A DNA stretch of 64,000 nucleotides from CALAGB01 sp963789565 (GCA_963789565.1 CAWBKX010000002.1:2542001-2606000); one strand, 5' to 3'. Positions 8,979 to 18,690 are shown, numbered from the stretch's first letter. A program made the numbers and translations. The notes: generated by a model not told the origin, from the letters alone.

Positions 8979-9767
8979 CTAGCTGTTTGGGCGAACCTTG
9001 AAGGTGGCTTCGTAGCGATAGTGATCGCCCCGATGCCAGACCTTGGCCACGTACATCGGCTGGCCCGCATTGTCGAAATAGATGCGCCTCGCGAAGAGGA
9101 GTGGTGCGCCAATCTGAATATCGAGGCGTTCACTTAGAACCGCATCCGCGAGTGTCGCCTCGATCGTCTGTTTCGCCTCCACAATTCGGTTGTCGAGCTT
9201 CTTGCCGAGCACCTGCGTCAACCAGCCACTGGAGAGATCTCCAACGCTCAGCTGATCGCCGATTGAATGCGGCAAGTAGTCCAGCACGTAGACGTATGGT
9301 CCCGTCGCGTCTTCGACGATGCGCTCAACCAGCAAGATGCTGGCTTCGTCACTCTTGAGAAGCGACTGAACGTCGGGTGGCATGGGGACGCTGCGTATGT
9401 CGACGTGTCGGTAGACCGGTGTCTGATAATTCGGATCTGCGCTGATAGCTGGGAAGGCTTCGTTGAAACCGGCGTTACCGACGAAAGCGGACAGGACCGC
9501 CTGATCGGACTCCTTGCGAGCACCGCCAATGACGAACGTCCCTTTACCCTGGATCTGCTCGACCAAGCCATCGGCCGCCAGACTCTTGATCGCTTCTCTA
9601 ACCGTCACACGACTCACTTTGAATGAAGCGGCAAGCGCCGGTTCGGCCGGAAAGGCGTCGCCGATCCGATATTCACCAATCGAGATCTTGTGCCTGAGCA
9701 CGCTTTCGATCTGCATCCACAGAGGGGCGCGTTTGCGCACCCTGTTGCGTTTAGTTGTTGACGACAT
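8979..9767 (-). CDS. GntR/HutC-family transcriptional regulator (UTRA domain)
   Basis: A 262-residue repressor-type regulator. The N-terminal winged helix-turn-helix is clear (GDAFPAEPALAASFKVSRVT, then REAIKSLAADGLVEQ and QGKGTFV). The C-terminal part has the UTRA effector-binding fold (ILLVERIVED, PYVYVLDYLPHSIGD, ending HRGDHYRYEATF). It lies at the head of the minus-strand CoA-ester operon, 98 bases before the thiolase-fold gene, and probably controls that operon in response to a pathway metabolite. An inverted repeat at 9865-9886 upstream is a possible operator. Confidence 0.88.
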   Translation of the reverse strand: MSSTTKRNRVRKRAPLWMQIESVLRHKISIGEYRIGDAFPAEPALAASFKVSRVTVREAIKSLAADGLVEQIQGKGTFVIGGARKESDQAVLSAFVGNAGFNEAFPAISADPNYQTPVYRHVDIRSVPMPPDVQSLLKSDEASILLVERIVEDATGPYVYVLDYLPHSIGDQLSVGDLSSGWLTQVLGKKLDNRIVEAKQTIEATLADAVLSERLDIQIGAPLLFARRIYFDNAGQPMYVAKVWHRGDHYRYEATFKVRPNS

Positions 9768-9864
9768 GCTCTACTCAGCTCCGCATCTGATAGTCACCCA
9801 CGCCGTACCGTCGCCCGCCGCGGCGGCAGCCGACTCTTGATCGAGTGTTCCACACTTTGTGAGG

Positions 9865-9886
9865 CTTGTCCGGTTGTAGGGACAAG
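9865..9886. promoter_or_regulatory. Inverted repeat upstream of the GntR gene
   Basis: CTTGTCC and GGACAAG form a perfect 7-base inverted repeat separated by 8 bases, about 100 bases upstream of the GntR start. The 9768-10049 gap (about 280 bases) holds no convincing gene. The repeat is a candidate autoregulatory operator; it does not match the common HutC-type site, so this is only a guess. Confidence 0.35.
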
Positions 9887-10049
9887 TGCATGTGCCAAGA
9901 GTCATATAGTTATACCTGAACAAAGTTCCACCGACGTCCTCGGCGATGGCGGTCATACACTCCGTTGTGCATGACCGCTCGATCGCTGGTCAACTCAGGA
10001 CGCCGGCACGGAGCGTAGGTGCTCGACCTGAGCAGTAACTGTCGTCAAT

Positions 10050-11417
10050 CTAGACCAGTAATTCGGCGATTGTTCGCACGTCCTCGACGTTGTCGAGGTC
10101 TTCGCAGATCGCAATCAGACGGTCGGCGCGCTCCGGGGGAAGCGCGTCACGCGTCGTTTTGCGGAACTTGGCGACAATCTCATTCCACGTGATCGGGTCG
10201 TCGCTGGTCCCCCGCTGGTAGCCCATCTGCTTCAGCTCAGATCCATCCTTCATGGTGAACTTCAGCTCCGTTTCACGGCTGATGAGCTGACCAGTTGCAT
10301 CGAGCGCTGGGTCGTAGACGACCTCGATTCGCTTGATGAGATCGAGCACCTCCGGCGAGGCGATCTTTTCCTCAGTGAACTGTTCGATGGAGACATCGTT
10401 CTCCAGCAGCATGATCGCCAGGCAATACTGGAGATTCAACTGAGCCGAAGTAATCGTCGTCGGACGATATTGGAACCCGACCGCCTTGTAGGAGCCTTGC
10501 GGCATCGATACTACGATCTTCTCGATCTCATCAGGTGCCAGCGGATGTTCGCGACGGAGCGCCTTGACTGCCTCGAGCGATGGATGAATCGGGATGCGGC
10601 ATGCCCAGAGCTTGAAGTTCACGCCGCGTGATTCCCAATCCTCTCCAAAACCGTGATACAGCTTGGTCAGATCGAACGTGTCACGCGCCCCGGAGAAGGC
10701 AGACGGAAAGCTGCCGTAGCCGCACTCGAAGATGTTGTCCACGTTGGTGAAGCCGTGGGCGGCGAGTTCGGCGCCGAAGAGTCCCGCGGACGCAGCTCTT
10801 CCGGCTAGCAAGCGCTTGCCCATACCGCCGTGATGCGTGCCCATCAGGCCACCCGCCTGTTGCGCGGCATTGCCGATGGCGTGCACCGATTGCTCGCGGT
10901 CGAGGCCAAGCAAGCTCGACGCCGTCGAGACCGCCGCGAAGATCCCGTAGAGTCCCGGCCCGTGGAATCCGCAGGTGACGTGCGGCACGCGGCCGACGCA
11001 CTCCGAGACACGTGCGGCGACTTCGACCCCGGTGACGACCGCGCTGATGAGCTCTTTCCCTGAGATCGCCATTCCGGTTTCGGCCAGCGCGATCGCAACG
11101 CTCAGCGTCACCGAACCGTGATGCCCGCCTGCGCCAACGTCGTCGAACTCGAACCCGTGGATCGAGCTGCCGTTGACCATCGCCGCGTTCTTGGCGGAAA
11201 AGCGGTAGTCGGTGCCCCATACGTGCGACGGTCCCGGCTGTTCAGTCGCCTCCAGGGTGTCGATGAGGCGATGGGTCCAAGGCATGCGTGAACCAAGTAG
11301 CCCGCAGCCGAATGTATCCAGCGCCAGAAGTTTCATCTTGTCGACGACGTCTTGCGGAATTTGCTGTTGCTGGCTCGACGCCAGATAATCCGCGACGGCG
11401 TAGGTCTCTCCCGCCAT
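10050..11417 (-). CDS. MmgE/PrpD family protein (second of a pair)
   Basis: A 455-residue MmgE/PrpD-fold protein, the family of 2-methylcitrate dehydratase, cis-aconitate decarboxylase and iminodisuccinate epimerase. Recognisable parts are LALDTFGCGLLGSR, NAAMVNGSSIHGFEFDD (near 80-96), the AIGNAAQQAGGLMGTHHGGMGK region and the later KLWACRIPIHPSLEA segment. I place the start at the ATG at 11417, two bases beyond the upstream stop, with a GAGGGG site ten bases before it; an in-frame ATG at 11459 would overlap the upstream gene. The exact substrate is unknown. It is coupled to the paralogue upstream. Confidence 0.85.
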   Translation of the reverse strand: MAGETYAVADYLASSQQQQIPQDVVDKMKLLALDTFGCGLLGSRMPWTHRLIDTLEATEQPGPSHVWGTDYRFSAKNAAMVNGSSIHGFEFDDVGAGGHHGSVTLSVAIALAETGMAISGKELISAVVTGVEVAARVSECVGRVPHVTCGFHGPGLYGIFAAVSTASSLLGLDREQSVHAIGNAAQQAGGLMGTHHGGMGKRLLAGRAASAGLFGAELAAHGFTNVDNIFECGYGSFPSAFSGARDTFDLTKLYHGFGEDWESRGVNFKLWACRIPIHPSLEAVKALRREHPLAPDEIEKIVVSMPQGSYKAVGFQYRPTTITSAQLNLQYCLAIMLLENDVSIEQFTEEKIASPEVLDLIKRIEVVYDPALDATGQLISRETELKFTMKDGSELKQMGYQRGTSDDPITWNEIVAKFRKTTRDALPPERADRLIAICEDLDNVEDVRTIAELLV

Positions 11418-11418
11418 C

Positions 11419-12765
11419 TCAGTTGGTCCCCTCACTGCGTTGACCAATTCGACTCGCAAGTTGCGTCATATTCGCGAGTGACTCGAGATGGCTGACCATC
11501 TCGATCATCTCGTCTTGCTCCTGTTCATTCAATGCGTGCTGGGTGAAACGCCGGAACTTGTTGGCAACCACGTCGAAGCTGGCGGGATTGTCCGCGGCGC
11601 CGGCGAACGTGGTGGCTGGGAGCTCGTGCTCCTTTACTCCGATGGTGATGACGACCGCAGCCTGATCCGTGGGCACTTCCTCCAGCGTGATCATCTCCGA
11701 GATCCGTTTGATGGCGGAGTCGGTCAGCGTTGATTCGTCATATTGAACCGGCTGATCGAGATCACGGCAGATGGCGGTGGCCGTGGAGAAGGCCAGGCTG
11801 TACTGCGCGCCCATCATGCTGGTCGGCGCGCGATCCAGGAACCGCTCCTCGAGCATGCGATGGGTCGCATTGATGCGGACTGACTCGACCGCTGCCGGGT
11901 CGATCGGCGTGTCGCGCTTGAAAGCCTGGATTGCGGCCACGACGGCTTGCGACGTGGCGTGACATGGATAGGCCTTGATGGTGAGCACCTCCATGCGCCA
12001 TTCCTCTCCCAGACCGCTGAGGAGTTTGTCGATCTGCGGTGAAGGAGAGAAGGCATGAAGATAGCCATATGGACCTTCGATAATCGTTGGTGGGCCGGTG
12101 AAACCGCCTTGTGCCAAGAATGCGCTCTCCAGTCCCAGTTGAGACGCCCGACCGAGGTGGAGGCGTTTGGTCATCTCGCCTTTCCAGGCGTACTCGATGA
12201 GCCCACCGGACGATGATCCCGCGATGCCCATTGCATTGGCGATCGTTTCACCGTCGAGCCCCAGCAGCTTTCCCGCGACCATCGCGGCGCTGAAAGGCCC
12301 GTTGGCTGCCGGATTATGGAAGCCACGCTCGATCTCCACTGCGCCGGTCTGCGCGTCGCCGATGCGACAGAGTGCCTCATAGCCGACGGCCAGGGCCTCG
12401 ATAAACGCCTTTCCAGAAACGCCATCTCGTTCAGCGAGTGCGAACGCCGCTGGAAAGACGGTTCCGGCCGGGTGCGACACGTGTCCAATGTGCTCCGACT
12501 CAAAGCCGCCAATCATCACGCCGTTGACCAACGTGGCGAGCGACACCGGCGCCTTCCACGACAACATGAACATCGACGAGTCCCCGTTCCCGCCGATCCC
12601 CTGCACCATGTCGGCAACGATCTTCGCCCACTGCTGGGGGGCGCCAATGTAGCCGCATGCAATGCAGTCCAGGATGTAGGTCTTGGCGCGCTCAATCACG
12701 CGGTCTGGAAGCTGGTCGTAGCCCGTATCGGCTACGAAGGATGCAAGTCTGCGTGTTTCATCCAT
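11419..12765 (-). CDS. MmgE/PrpD family protein (first of a pair)
   Basis: A 448-residue MmgE/PrpD-fold protein. The ILDCIACGYIGAPQQWAK start, VNGVMIGGFESEHIGHVSHP, then GIAGSSSGGLIEYAWKGEMTK and the KAYPCHATSQAVVAAI segment are typical of the family. It shares only distant similarity with the paralogue directly downstream, so the two probably act on different substrates or as hetero-subunits. It follows the ABC permease genes by about 70 bases on the same strand, which suggests that the importer supplies the compound the two PrpD-type enzymes transform. Confidence 0.84.
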   Translation of the reverse strand: MDETRRLASFVADTGYDQLPDRVIERAKTYILDCIACGYIGAPQQWAKIVADMVQGIGGNGDSSMFMLSWKAPVSLATLVNGVMIGGFESEHIGHVSHPAGTVFPAAFALAERDGVSGKAFIEALAVGYEALCRIGDAQTGAVEIERGFHNPAANGPFSAAMVAGKLLGLDGETIANAMGIAGSSSGGLIEYAWKGEMTKRLHLGRASQLGLESAFLAQGGFTGPPTIIEGPYGYLHAFSPSPQIDKLLSGLGEEWRMEVLTIKAYPCHATSQAVVAAIQAFKRDTPIDPAAVESVRINATHRMLEERFLDRAPTSMMGAQYSLAFSTATAICRDLDQPVQYDESTLTDSAIKRISEMITLEEVPTDQAAVVITIGVKEHELPATTFAGAADNPASFDVVANKFRRFTQHALNEQEQDEMIEMVSHLESLANMTQLASRIGQRSEGTN

Positions 12766-12836
12766 TGGCCTTAGCCACCGATCCTCTCTCGATTGCAGTG
12801 TTGTGATTCACCCTTACCCTGTGCCTCCTGTGCGGT

Positions 12837-13751
12837 CTAGGATGCTCCTCTCATGTGTGGGTCCAGAACATCGCGCATCGCATCGCCGAACATGTTGAAG
12901 GCGTACACGACCAACGCGATGGCAAGACCCGGGAAGATCGCCAGATTCGGGTGATAGACCATTTGCGGACGCGCCTCCTGCAGCATGCGTCCCCACGAGG
13001 GGAAGGGCGGCGGCGGTCCGAAGCCAAGGAATGAGAGCGACGCGGTGAGCAGGATGACGCTCCCAATCTGAATAGAGGCAGTGATGATGATGATCGGGAT
13101 GACGTTGGGAAGGATGTGGCGAAAGATGACGCGGAAGTGGCTCGCCCCGATCGAGCGGGCCGATTCGACGTATTGGCTGTCTTTGATCGAGATGGTGGCA
13201 CTGCGCACGATGCGCGACCCACCGGCGGCATAGAGCAATCCGAGCGTCAAGATCAACACTGAAGTGTGATTCGAAAAGATCGACACCACGAAGATCACGA
13301 AGATCAGCCCTGGAAACGACAGCCAGATATCAATGAGGCGCTGCACGAGTAGATCGAACCAGCCGATGAAGTAACCCGAGACCATGCCGATTAGCGTTGC
13401 CACCACCGTCGACACCAGAATCGATCCGAATCCGATGTAGACCGTCACACGCGATCCATAGATCACACGGCTGAATATGTCGCGTCCCTGCTCATCGGTG
13501 CCGAAGACGTGGCTCGAACTCATACCGACGAGCCGGTCGGCAACGTCGAAGTCGTCATAGGAATATGGAGCCAGGAGACTGGCAAAGATCGCCATGAGGA
13601 TCAACAGGACAATGACGAGCCCACCAAACGCACCGAGCGGCTTCTTGCGGATGAACCGCTTGACTGCCATGACTGGTGTCTGATTCGGGTGTTCGCGCAC
13701 CGCAAGGAACCGACCCGGATCGCCGACGATGGGACGTTCGCCGCTCGTCAT
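12837..13751 (-). CDS. ABC transporter permease, DppC/OppC type
   Basis: A 304-residue inner-membrane permease of the dipeptide/oligopeptide family. An N-terminal membrane helix (FGGLVIVLLILMAIFASLLA) precedes the OppC-type region with FGTDEQGRDIFSRVIYGSR, and five further hydrophobic segments follow. The EAA-type cytoplasmic loop that contacts the ATPase is visible around YVESARSIGASHFRVIFRH. Its ATG overlaps the stop of the DppB-type gene by four bases. It forms the channel with that partner; no ATPase gene is present in this cluster. Confidence 0.9.
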   Translation of the reverse strand: MTSGERPIVGDPGRFLAVREHPNQTPVMAVKRFIRKKPLGAFGGLVIVLLILMAIFASLLAPYSYDDFDVADRLVGMSSSHVFGTDEQGRDIFSRVIYGSRVTVYIGFGSILVSTVVATLIGMVSGYFIGWFDLLVQRLIDIWLSFPGLIFVIFVVSIFSNHTSVLILTLGLLYAAGGSRIVRSATISIKDSQYVESARSIGASHFRVIFRHILPNVIPIIIITASIQIGSVILLTASLSFLGFGPPPPFPSWGRMLQEARPQMVYHPNLAIFPGLAIALVVYAFNMFGDAMRDVLDPHMRGAS

Positions 13752-14704
13752 GATGAGTACCTGATTCTTGGATCGATCAACGAGTAGGACACGTCGACGA
13801 CCAGATTGCTGACCACCACGATCACGGCGGTGAGGAGCACGATCGCCTGCACCACCGGATAGTCACGTTGCTGGATCGAGGTCAGAAGATAGTTGCCCAT
13901 CCCAGGAAGAGAGAAGATCGCTTCCAGAATGACAGTCCCACCGACGAGCCCTCGGATCTCAAGGCCGATGATCGTGATGACCGGGATGACCGCGTTGCGC
14001 AGCGCGTGCCGGGCGATCACCGATCGCTCAGCGAGTCCCTTGGACCAGCCCGTCCGAATGTAATCCTGGCGCAGCACCTCCAGCATGGTGGTGCGCATCA
14101 GGCGCATGATTGCACCCGCCGCGTGCGCACCGAGGAGGAGAGCTGGCACCCAAAGGATTTTGAGGTTCGTTGACGGACCGTCCCACAACTGCGTGTAATG
14201 CAGCGGCGGGGTCCAGCCGAAGATCTTGAACCCATAGATGATGACGATGAGCGCGAGCCAGAAGTTTGGCACGGCTAAAAGCAGGATCGCCGAACTCCTG
14301 GCGATATGGTCGGCCCACCCATCCTGTCGAATCGCCGCGATCACACCGACCGGTACCGCAATGATGAGGGAGAAGATCAGCCCCAACACTCCGAGCTCGA
14401 TCGTGACTGAGACGCGGTCCTTCAAGTCCTGGAGGACCGGCCGCCCACTGATGATCGACCGGCCCAAGTTTCCATGCGCGAGATCTTCCACCCACCACGC
14501 GTATTGCGTAGTGATTGGCTGATCCAAACCGTAGCGGCGCTCGAGCGCGGCGCGCGTTTGCGGGTTCACGAACGCAGCATCCGGCCCGATGATCTGGTCG
14601 ACGACATCCCCAGGTAGGAATCTGACCGCCCCGAAGACCACGATCGTGACGCCGAGCAATGTCGGTATCAGCAGAAAAATGCGCCGCAAGAGATAGGCTT
14701 TCAT
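13748..14704 (-). CDS. ABC transporter permease, DppB/OppB type
   Basis: A 318-residue permease with the classic OppB start (YLLRRIFLLIPTLLGVTIVVF), the FLPGDVVDQIIG segment and the periplasmic LERRYGLDQPITTQYAWW stretch. The ATPase-contact loop is around LRQDYIRTGWSKGLAERSVI. It sits between the lipoprotein and the DppC-type gene, the usual order for peptide/nickel-class importers. The ligand could be a peptide, an opine, an oligosaccharide or another compound, since this transporter class is broad. Confidence 0.9.
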   Translation of the reverse strand: MKAYLLRRIFLLIPTLLGVTIVVFGAVRFLPGDVVDQIIGPDAAFVNPQTRAALERRYGLDQPITTQYAWWVEDLAHGNLGRSIISGRPVLQDLKDRVSVTIELGVLGLIFSLIIAVPVGVIAAIRQDGWADHIARSSAILLLAVPNFWLALIVIIYGFKIFGWTPPLHYTQLWDGPSTNLKILWVPALLLGAHAAGAIMRLMRTTMLEVLRQDYIRTGWSKGLAERSVIARHALRNAVIPVITIIGLEIRGLVGGTVILEAIFSLPGMGNYLLTSIQQRDYPVVQAIVLLTAVIVVVSNLVVDVSYSLIDPRIRYSS

Positions 14705-14731
14705 CGGTCGATTGAACCTCTCGATTAGCGC

Positions 14732-16582
14732 CTATTTGTTCGACCAGTAATGCGGAAGGTTCTCGCTTGGCCAGCCTTGCGCCAGCGTCTGATAGGCCAT
14801 GGCGTTCTGCACCCACGGCTGGTAGGCGTAGTACGAGGACGCCGCGCCATACTGCATGGGAACCACGTACATCTTCTCAGCCAACTCGTTCTGGATCGAC
14901 TTGATCTGTGATTTCAATTGGTTCTCGTCCGTGAGCGCTTGGATTGCCTGCATTTTGGTGGTGAGATCATCGTCTTTCCACTGCCCGTAAATAGGATCCT
15001 TCGGATTGAGGTATTGCGTCTGGTAATAAGCGAACGGATCGGTTCGAGTTTGCGGAATCCACATCAGGCCGTGGAAGGTGCCCTTGGCGGTTTCTGGGAT
15101 GAAGGTGCTGTTGTAGTCCTCTTCAACTCCCTTGACGTTGAAACCGATTTTGCCCAGGTACTCGATGATCAGCTCTGACATAATCCGATAGGGGTCGCCG
15201 TAGCGGGAGTTGGCCGCTGCGTAATGAAATTCAATGTCGAATCCGCCACCGGCGGCATCGACCAGCGACTTGGCCTTTTCCGGATCGTATTTGAAATAGC
15301 TGGCTGCCGTCGGGTCGATTTCGCTTCCCTTGGGGTCTAGCCAATAATCGGAGAACGCTGCGGGGACGTAATTGTGCCAATAGCGAGTGACCTTGAAGCC
15401 CTGGTTCTCGAGATCCTTTAGACCGTACCCGGCATCGAGCATCGAGTCGCGATCGAGCGCCATCGAGACCGCGTGCCTGTAGCGGACATCCTGCCACTGT
15501 GGCGTATGCGCAGAGAAGTTCATCACGCTCAACGGGAAGGGTGCGGACTCGTAGATCTGGACGCCTTTGACCGTGTCTTGAACGCGTTTCAAGTCGGAGC
15601 TCTGCACGATGAGCCAATCGATGTTTCCGGCGAGAAACTGGCTCAGTTGTGTGGCGTATTCGGGAATGACGTTCTGGGTAACTCCGTCGAAGTAGGGGAG
15701 ATCCGGCCCGAGGTGCCATTTGTCGTGACGGGTGAACTTCGTGACGCTATTTGCCGAGTAACTGGAGACGATCCACGGGCCGGAGCCGACGACCTTCTCG
15801 GCCGGGTTGAACGCGGTTCCGGTCTCTTTCGGCATGATGAACATCGCTTTGGGGTCGGCTAACCGCTGGAGAAAGAACGGATACGGTGACTTGAGTGAGA
15901 AGACCGCGGTGAGATTGTCGCTTGCCGTCACGTCTTTGATCGCCGCCAGATTCGAGAGACGTTTAGCCGCGTCAATCTTCTCGGGCGTGTTGCCGTTCAG
16001 GCGATTCCAGGAGAAGGTCACGTCGTCGGCGGTCATTGCGCGGTTGAGCGGATCATGGAACATCACGTTGTCTCGCAGCGTAACGGTATAGGTCATGCCG
16101 TCACTGGTGACCTCGACTTTTGCGGCGGCGTCGGGCGTGACGTCGAGTGAGCCCTTGCTGACGTCCGGCCCCGATTTCAGCATCCAGAGCCGACTGTAGG
16201 AGAAGCTGGAGAACTCCGATTGACCTTCGCTGTTGTCCGGATACGGGTCCAACCCAGGAGGACCCGCGGCGGCGAAATCGGAGAACGTGCTGCCACGTTT
16301 GCCGGTCGTCGCTGCTGCCGAGGTCGAACTCGCGGCCACGGTTCCGCTGGCCGTGGTGCCACTCGCGACCGGGGTGCCGCTGCCACCGCCAGTCGCCGGA
16401 GTCGATGCGGTGGACGTGGATGTCGACGCGCTTGCGGTCGTCGGAGTCGACTTAGAGGAGCTGCCTCCGCAGGCGGCAAGCAGGCTGCTGAGGATCGCGC
16501 CTCCGCCCACCGCGCCAGTGACCAGGAAGCGACGTCGGTTCAAACGTATGCGGTTCAACAGCAAGTCGTCGCGTGTGCCCAT
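14732..16582 (-). CDS. ABC transporter substrate-binding lipoprotein (family 5)
   Basis: A 616-residue extracytoplasmic solute-binding protein of the peptide/nickel class (SBP_bac_5). The signal region NRRRFLVTGAVGGGAILSSL ends in a lipobox LAAC with Cys38; the twin arginines suggest Tat export. A Ser/Thr/Ala-rich linker of about 60 residues follows, then the binding domain (GLDPYPDN, ...YTVTLRDNVMFHDP, ...ALDRDSM). I start it at the ATG at 16582 because a GGAGGAG site is placed correctly; the frame is open to 16651. It captures the ligand for the two permeases encoded downstream. Confidence 0.9.
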   Translation of the reverse strand: MGTRDDLLLNRIRLNRRRFLVTGAVGGGAILSSLLAACGGSSSKSTPTTASASTSTSTASTPATGGGSGTPVASGTTASGTVAASSTSAAATTGKRGSTFSDFAAAGPPGLDPYPDNSEGQSEFSSFSYSRLWMLKSGPDVSKGSLDVTPDAAAKVEVTSDGMTYTVTLRDNVMFHDPLNRAMTADDVTFSWNRLNGNTPEKIDAAKRLSNLAAIKDVTASDNLTAVFSLKSPYPFFLQRLADPKAMFIMPKETGTAFNPAEKVVGSGPWIVSSYSANSVTKFTRHDKWHLGPDLPYFDGVTQNVIPEYATQLSQFLAGNIDWLIVQSSDLKRVQDTVKGVQIYESAPFPLSVMNFSAHTPQWQDVRYRHAVSMALDRDSMLDAGYGLKDLENQGFKVTRYWHNYVPAAFSDYWLDPKGSEIDPTAASYFKYDPEKAKSLVDAAGGGFDIEFHYAAANSRYGDPYRIMSELIIEYLGKIGFNVKGVEEDYNSTFIPETAKGTFHGLMWIPQTRTDPFAYYQTQYLNPKDPIYGQWKDDDLTTKMQAIQALTDENQLKSQIKSIQNELAEKMYVVPMQYGAASSYYAYQPWVQNAMAYQTLAQGWPSENLPHYWSNK

Positions 16583-16743
16583 CCCTAACTCCTCCACGTC
16601 ATCGCAAGCCGACCAGCACTCGTTGCGCAGTCGGCGCGTATCGAGAGACACGAAGACCCGGGGCGAACCGGGAGTTCGCCAAAATCGTCGGACGTGCTTC
16701 GCCCGTGCAGGTTTCTGCCCGCTCCCCGTATGGTGCTAAAACG

Positions 16744-16767
16744 CCACATCTCGTCATTGAGATGTGG
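16744..16767. promoter_or_regulatory. 9-base inverted repeat in the ABC operon leader
   Basis: CCACATCTC and GAGATGTGG are perfect complements with a 6-base loop. They lie between the proposed promoter and the lipoprotein start, so they could be an operator or an RNA hairpin in the leader. Confidence 0.4.
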
Positions 16768-16845
16768 TCGTCCCCGAAGAGTTCGTTCCCTTGTCGGTCA
16801 CGCACGGTAGTACGGGGGCTGGACTTCAGTCATCTGATTGTTAAT

Positions 16846-16874
16846 ACAATAGCAACCCCTGTGACGACCGTCAA
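16846..16874 (-). promoter_or_regulatory. Sigma70-type promoter for the ABC operon
   Basis: On the minus strand TTGACG (16869-16874) and TATTGT (16846-16851) are separated by exactly 17 bases. The predicted leader to the lipoprotein ATG is about 255 bases. The rest of the 16.6-17.3 kb gap shows no gene I can support. Confidence 0.5.
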
Positions 16875-17328
16875 CCCCTGCGAGACGTCAGAATCACTAA
16901 ATCCTCTGAGAGCCTAGCGAAGTCGACAGGTCGTTCGGTTGTCAGGATGAATGATTTCTAAGATCCAGTATGGCCGTTGGAGGCGAAGCTGACCGTTGTG
17001 AATCTGGGTACAAACGACGACGGACGAGGGTGAACTCCGCCCAGGTGAGGTCTGTCACGCGGATCAGTACACGCCAGCCAACAGCCCCTAAACCCACGAT
17101 CTTCCGTATTGGATACAGACGACGGGCGCCACAGAAGAGCCCCTCTGTTGAAACACCTTGACGAACGGTCCTTCCATGGCCATCTTTGCACCACGGCCGT
17201 GAATGCATCGATTCACCCAGGGCGAGCTAGTCGTCGATCGAGTCCGCTACATAACGCATACGGAAGATTGAATCTAGACGACCGTGCGACCGTCGCGAAG
17301 CCAGTCGAACGAGCCATCGGAGAGCACC

Positions 17329-18651
17329 ATGACCAAAATCGCCTTCATCGGGGCTGGGAGCTTCGTCTTCACTCGGAATCTGGTGCGGGACCTGCTGACC
17401 TTTCCGTTGCTGCAGGACGCGACCATCGCGCTGATGGACATCGACCCTGAGGGGCTGGAATTCGCCCGTCGCGCCACGCAACGCTTTATCGACGCGACCG
17501 GAACGGCGGCCAAGGTGACGGCGACGACTGATCGGCGAGAGGCCCTCGAAGGCGCCGACGCCGTGTTGTGCACCATCCTCCCGGGTGGGATTGATGTCTG
17601 GCAGCACGATATCCTCATCCCGGCCAAGTACGGCATCTCGATCAACGTCGGCGACACGCGTGGACCGTCCGGTATCTTCCGTGCTCTTCGCACCATCCCG
17701 GTCATGCTTGATATCTGTCGTGACATCGAGGAGGTCGCGCCGAACGCCTACCTACTCAACTACACCAACCCCATGGCGATGTTGTGCCGGGCAATGCAGC
17801 GGGAAACGCAGGTGCGGGTGACCGGTCTGTGTCACTCGGTGCAGGGGACGGCCGCCATGCTGGCGGACTGGATCGGCGCGCCGTTGGACGAGATCGCCTA
17901 CACCTGTGCCGGGATCAATCACATGGCCTGGTATCTGAAGTACGAATGGAACGGAGCGGACGCCTACCCGCTGATTCGGGAAGCCGTGACGACCCGGCCT
18001 GAGGTGTACAACGAGGAACAGGTTCGCAATGAGATGTTCCTGGCCTTTGACTACTACGTGACCGAATCCTCGGGACACAACTCGGAGTACAACGCCTGGT
18101 TCCGCAAGCGACCCGACCTCATCGAGCGCTACTGCACGCATGGAACCGGTTGGAACCCGGGACACGACCAGTTCATCCTCAATGAGTACCGCGCGCGTGG
18201 GGTGGCCTGGCAGCAGACGGTGGAGGAGTGGTTTCAAAAACCGCTCGAGCTGCAGCGCGGCAGCGAGTACGCCGCCCCAATCATCAACGCGCTGCTCGGG
18301 GGAGAGCCGTTCGCCTTCAATGGCAACCTGCCCAACACCGGGTTGATTCCGAACCTGCCGCCGGACGCCTGCGTCGAGGTGCCGGCCTTCGCCAGCAAAC
18401 AGGGCTTCAGTCCGGTCTACGTCGGACCACTGCCGCCGCAGGTCGCGGCGCTGACGAGCCTGAGCGCGCAGATCGAGGAGATGGCGGTCGAGGCGGCCCT
18501 CACCGGAAACCCGCGTCTGGTCTATCAGGCGATTTGCCACGATCCCTTGACAGCGGCCATGCTTTCACTGGCCGAGATCAAGGCCATGGTCAACGAGATG
18601 CTCGCCCAGAACAGGGAGTATCTTCCGCAGTTCAGCAGGTTTGAGGCGTGA
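17329..18651 (+). CDS. Glycoside hydrolase family 4 (alpha-galactosidase MelA-like)
   Basis: A 440-residue GH4 enzyme. The Rossmann NAD-binding start AFIGAGSFVFTRNL is at the N-terminus, with Asp37/Asp39 ending the second strand. The metal ligands of the family are Cys168 in GLCHSVQGT and His198 in AGINHMAWYL; NYTNPMAM (144-151) is the substrate region. GH4 enzymes hydrolyse glycosides by an NAD- and Mn-dependent oxidation-elimination route in the cytoplasm. I start at the ATG at 17329, six bases after a GGAGAG site, because it is followed at once by the Rossmann strand. It is divergent from the ABC operon, so the imported ligand might be a sugar. Confidence 0.88.
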   Translation: MTKIAFIGAGSFVFTRNLVRDLLTFPLLQDATIALMDIDPEGLEFARRATQRFIDATGTAAKVTATTDRREALEGADAVLCTILPGGIDVWQHDILIPAKYGISINVGDTRGPSGIFRALRTIPVMLDICRDIEEVAPNAYLLNYTNPMAMLCRAMQRETQVRVTGLCHSVQGTAAMLADWIGAPLDEIAYTCAGINHMAWYLKYEWNGADAYPLIREAVTTRPEVYNEEQVRNEMFLAFDYYVTESSGHNSEYNAWFRKRPDLIERYCTHGTGWNPGHDQFILNEYRARGVAWQQTVEEWFQKPLELQRGSEYAAPIINALLGGEPFAFNGNLPNTGLIPNLPPDACVEVPAFASKQGFSPVYVGPLPPQVAALTSLSAQIEEMAVEAALTGNPRLVYQAICHDPLTAAMLSLAEIKAMVNEMLAQNREYLPQFSRFEA

Positions 18652-18690
18652 GGCGAGCTCATTGGGGGTGGCTTCTCGCCGTATGGGCCA

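Noticed and set aside
16942..17208. Short frames in the 16.6-17.3 kb gap
   Set aside because: No domain, no ribosome site; the region fits non-coding or regulatory DNA better.
18652..18690. A GGCGAG/CTCGCC stem between the GH4 and TIR genes as terminator
   Set aside because: Only six base pairs with a long loop and no T-run; too weak to call.
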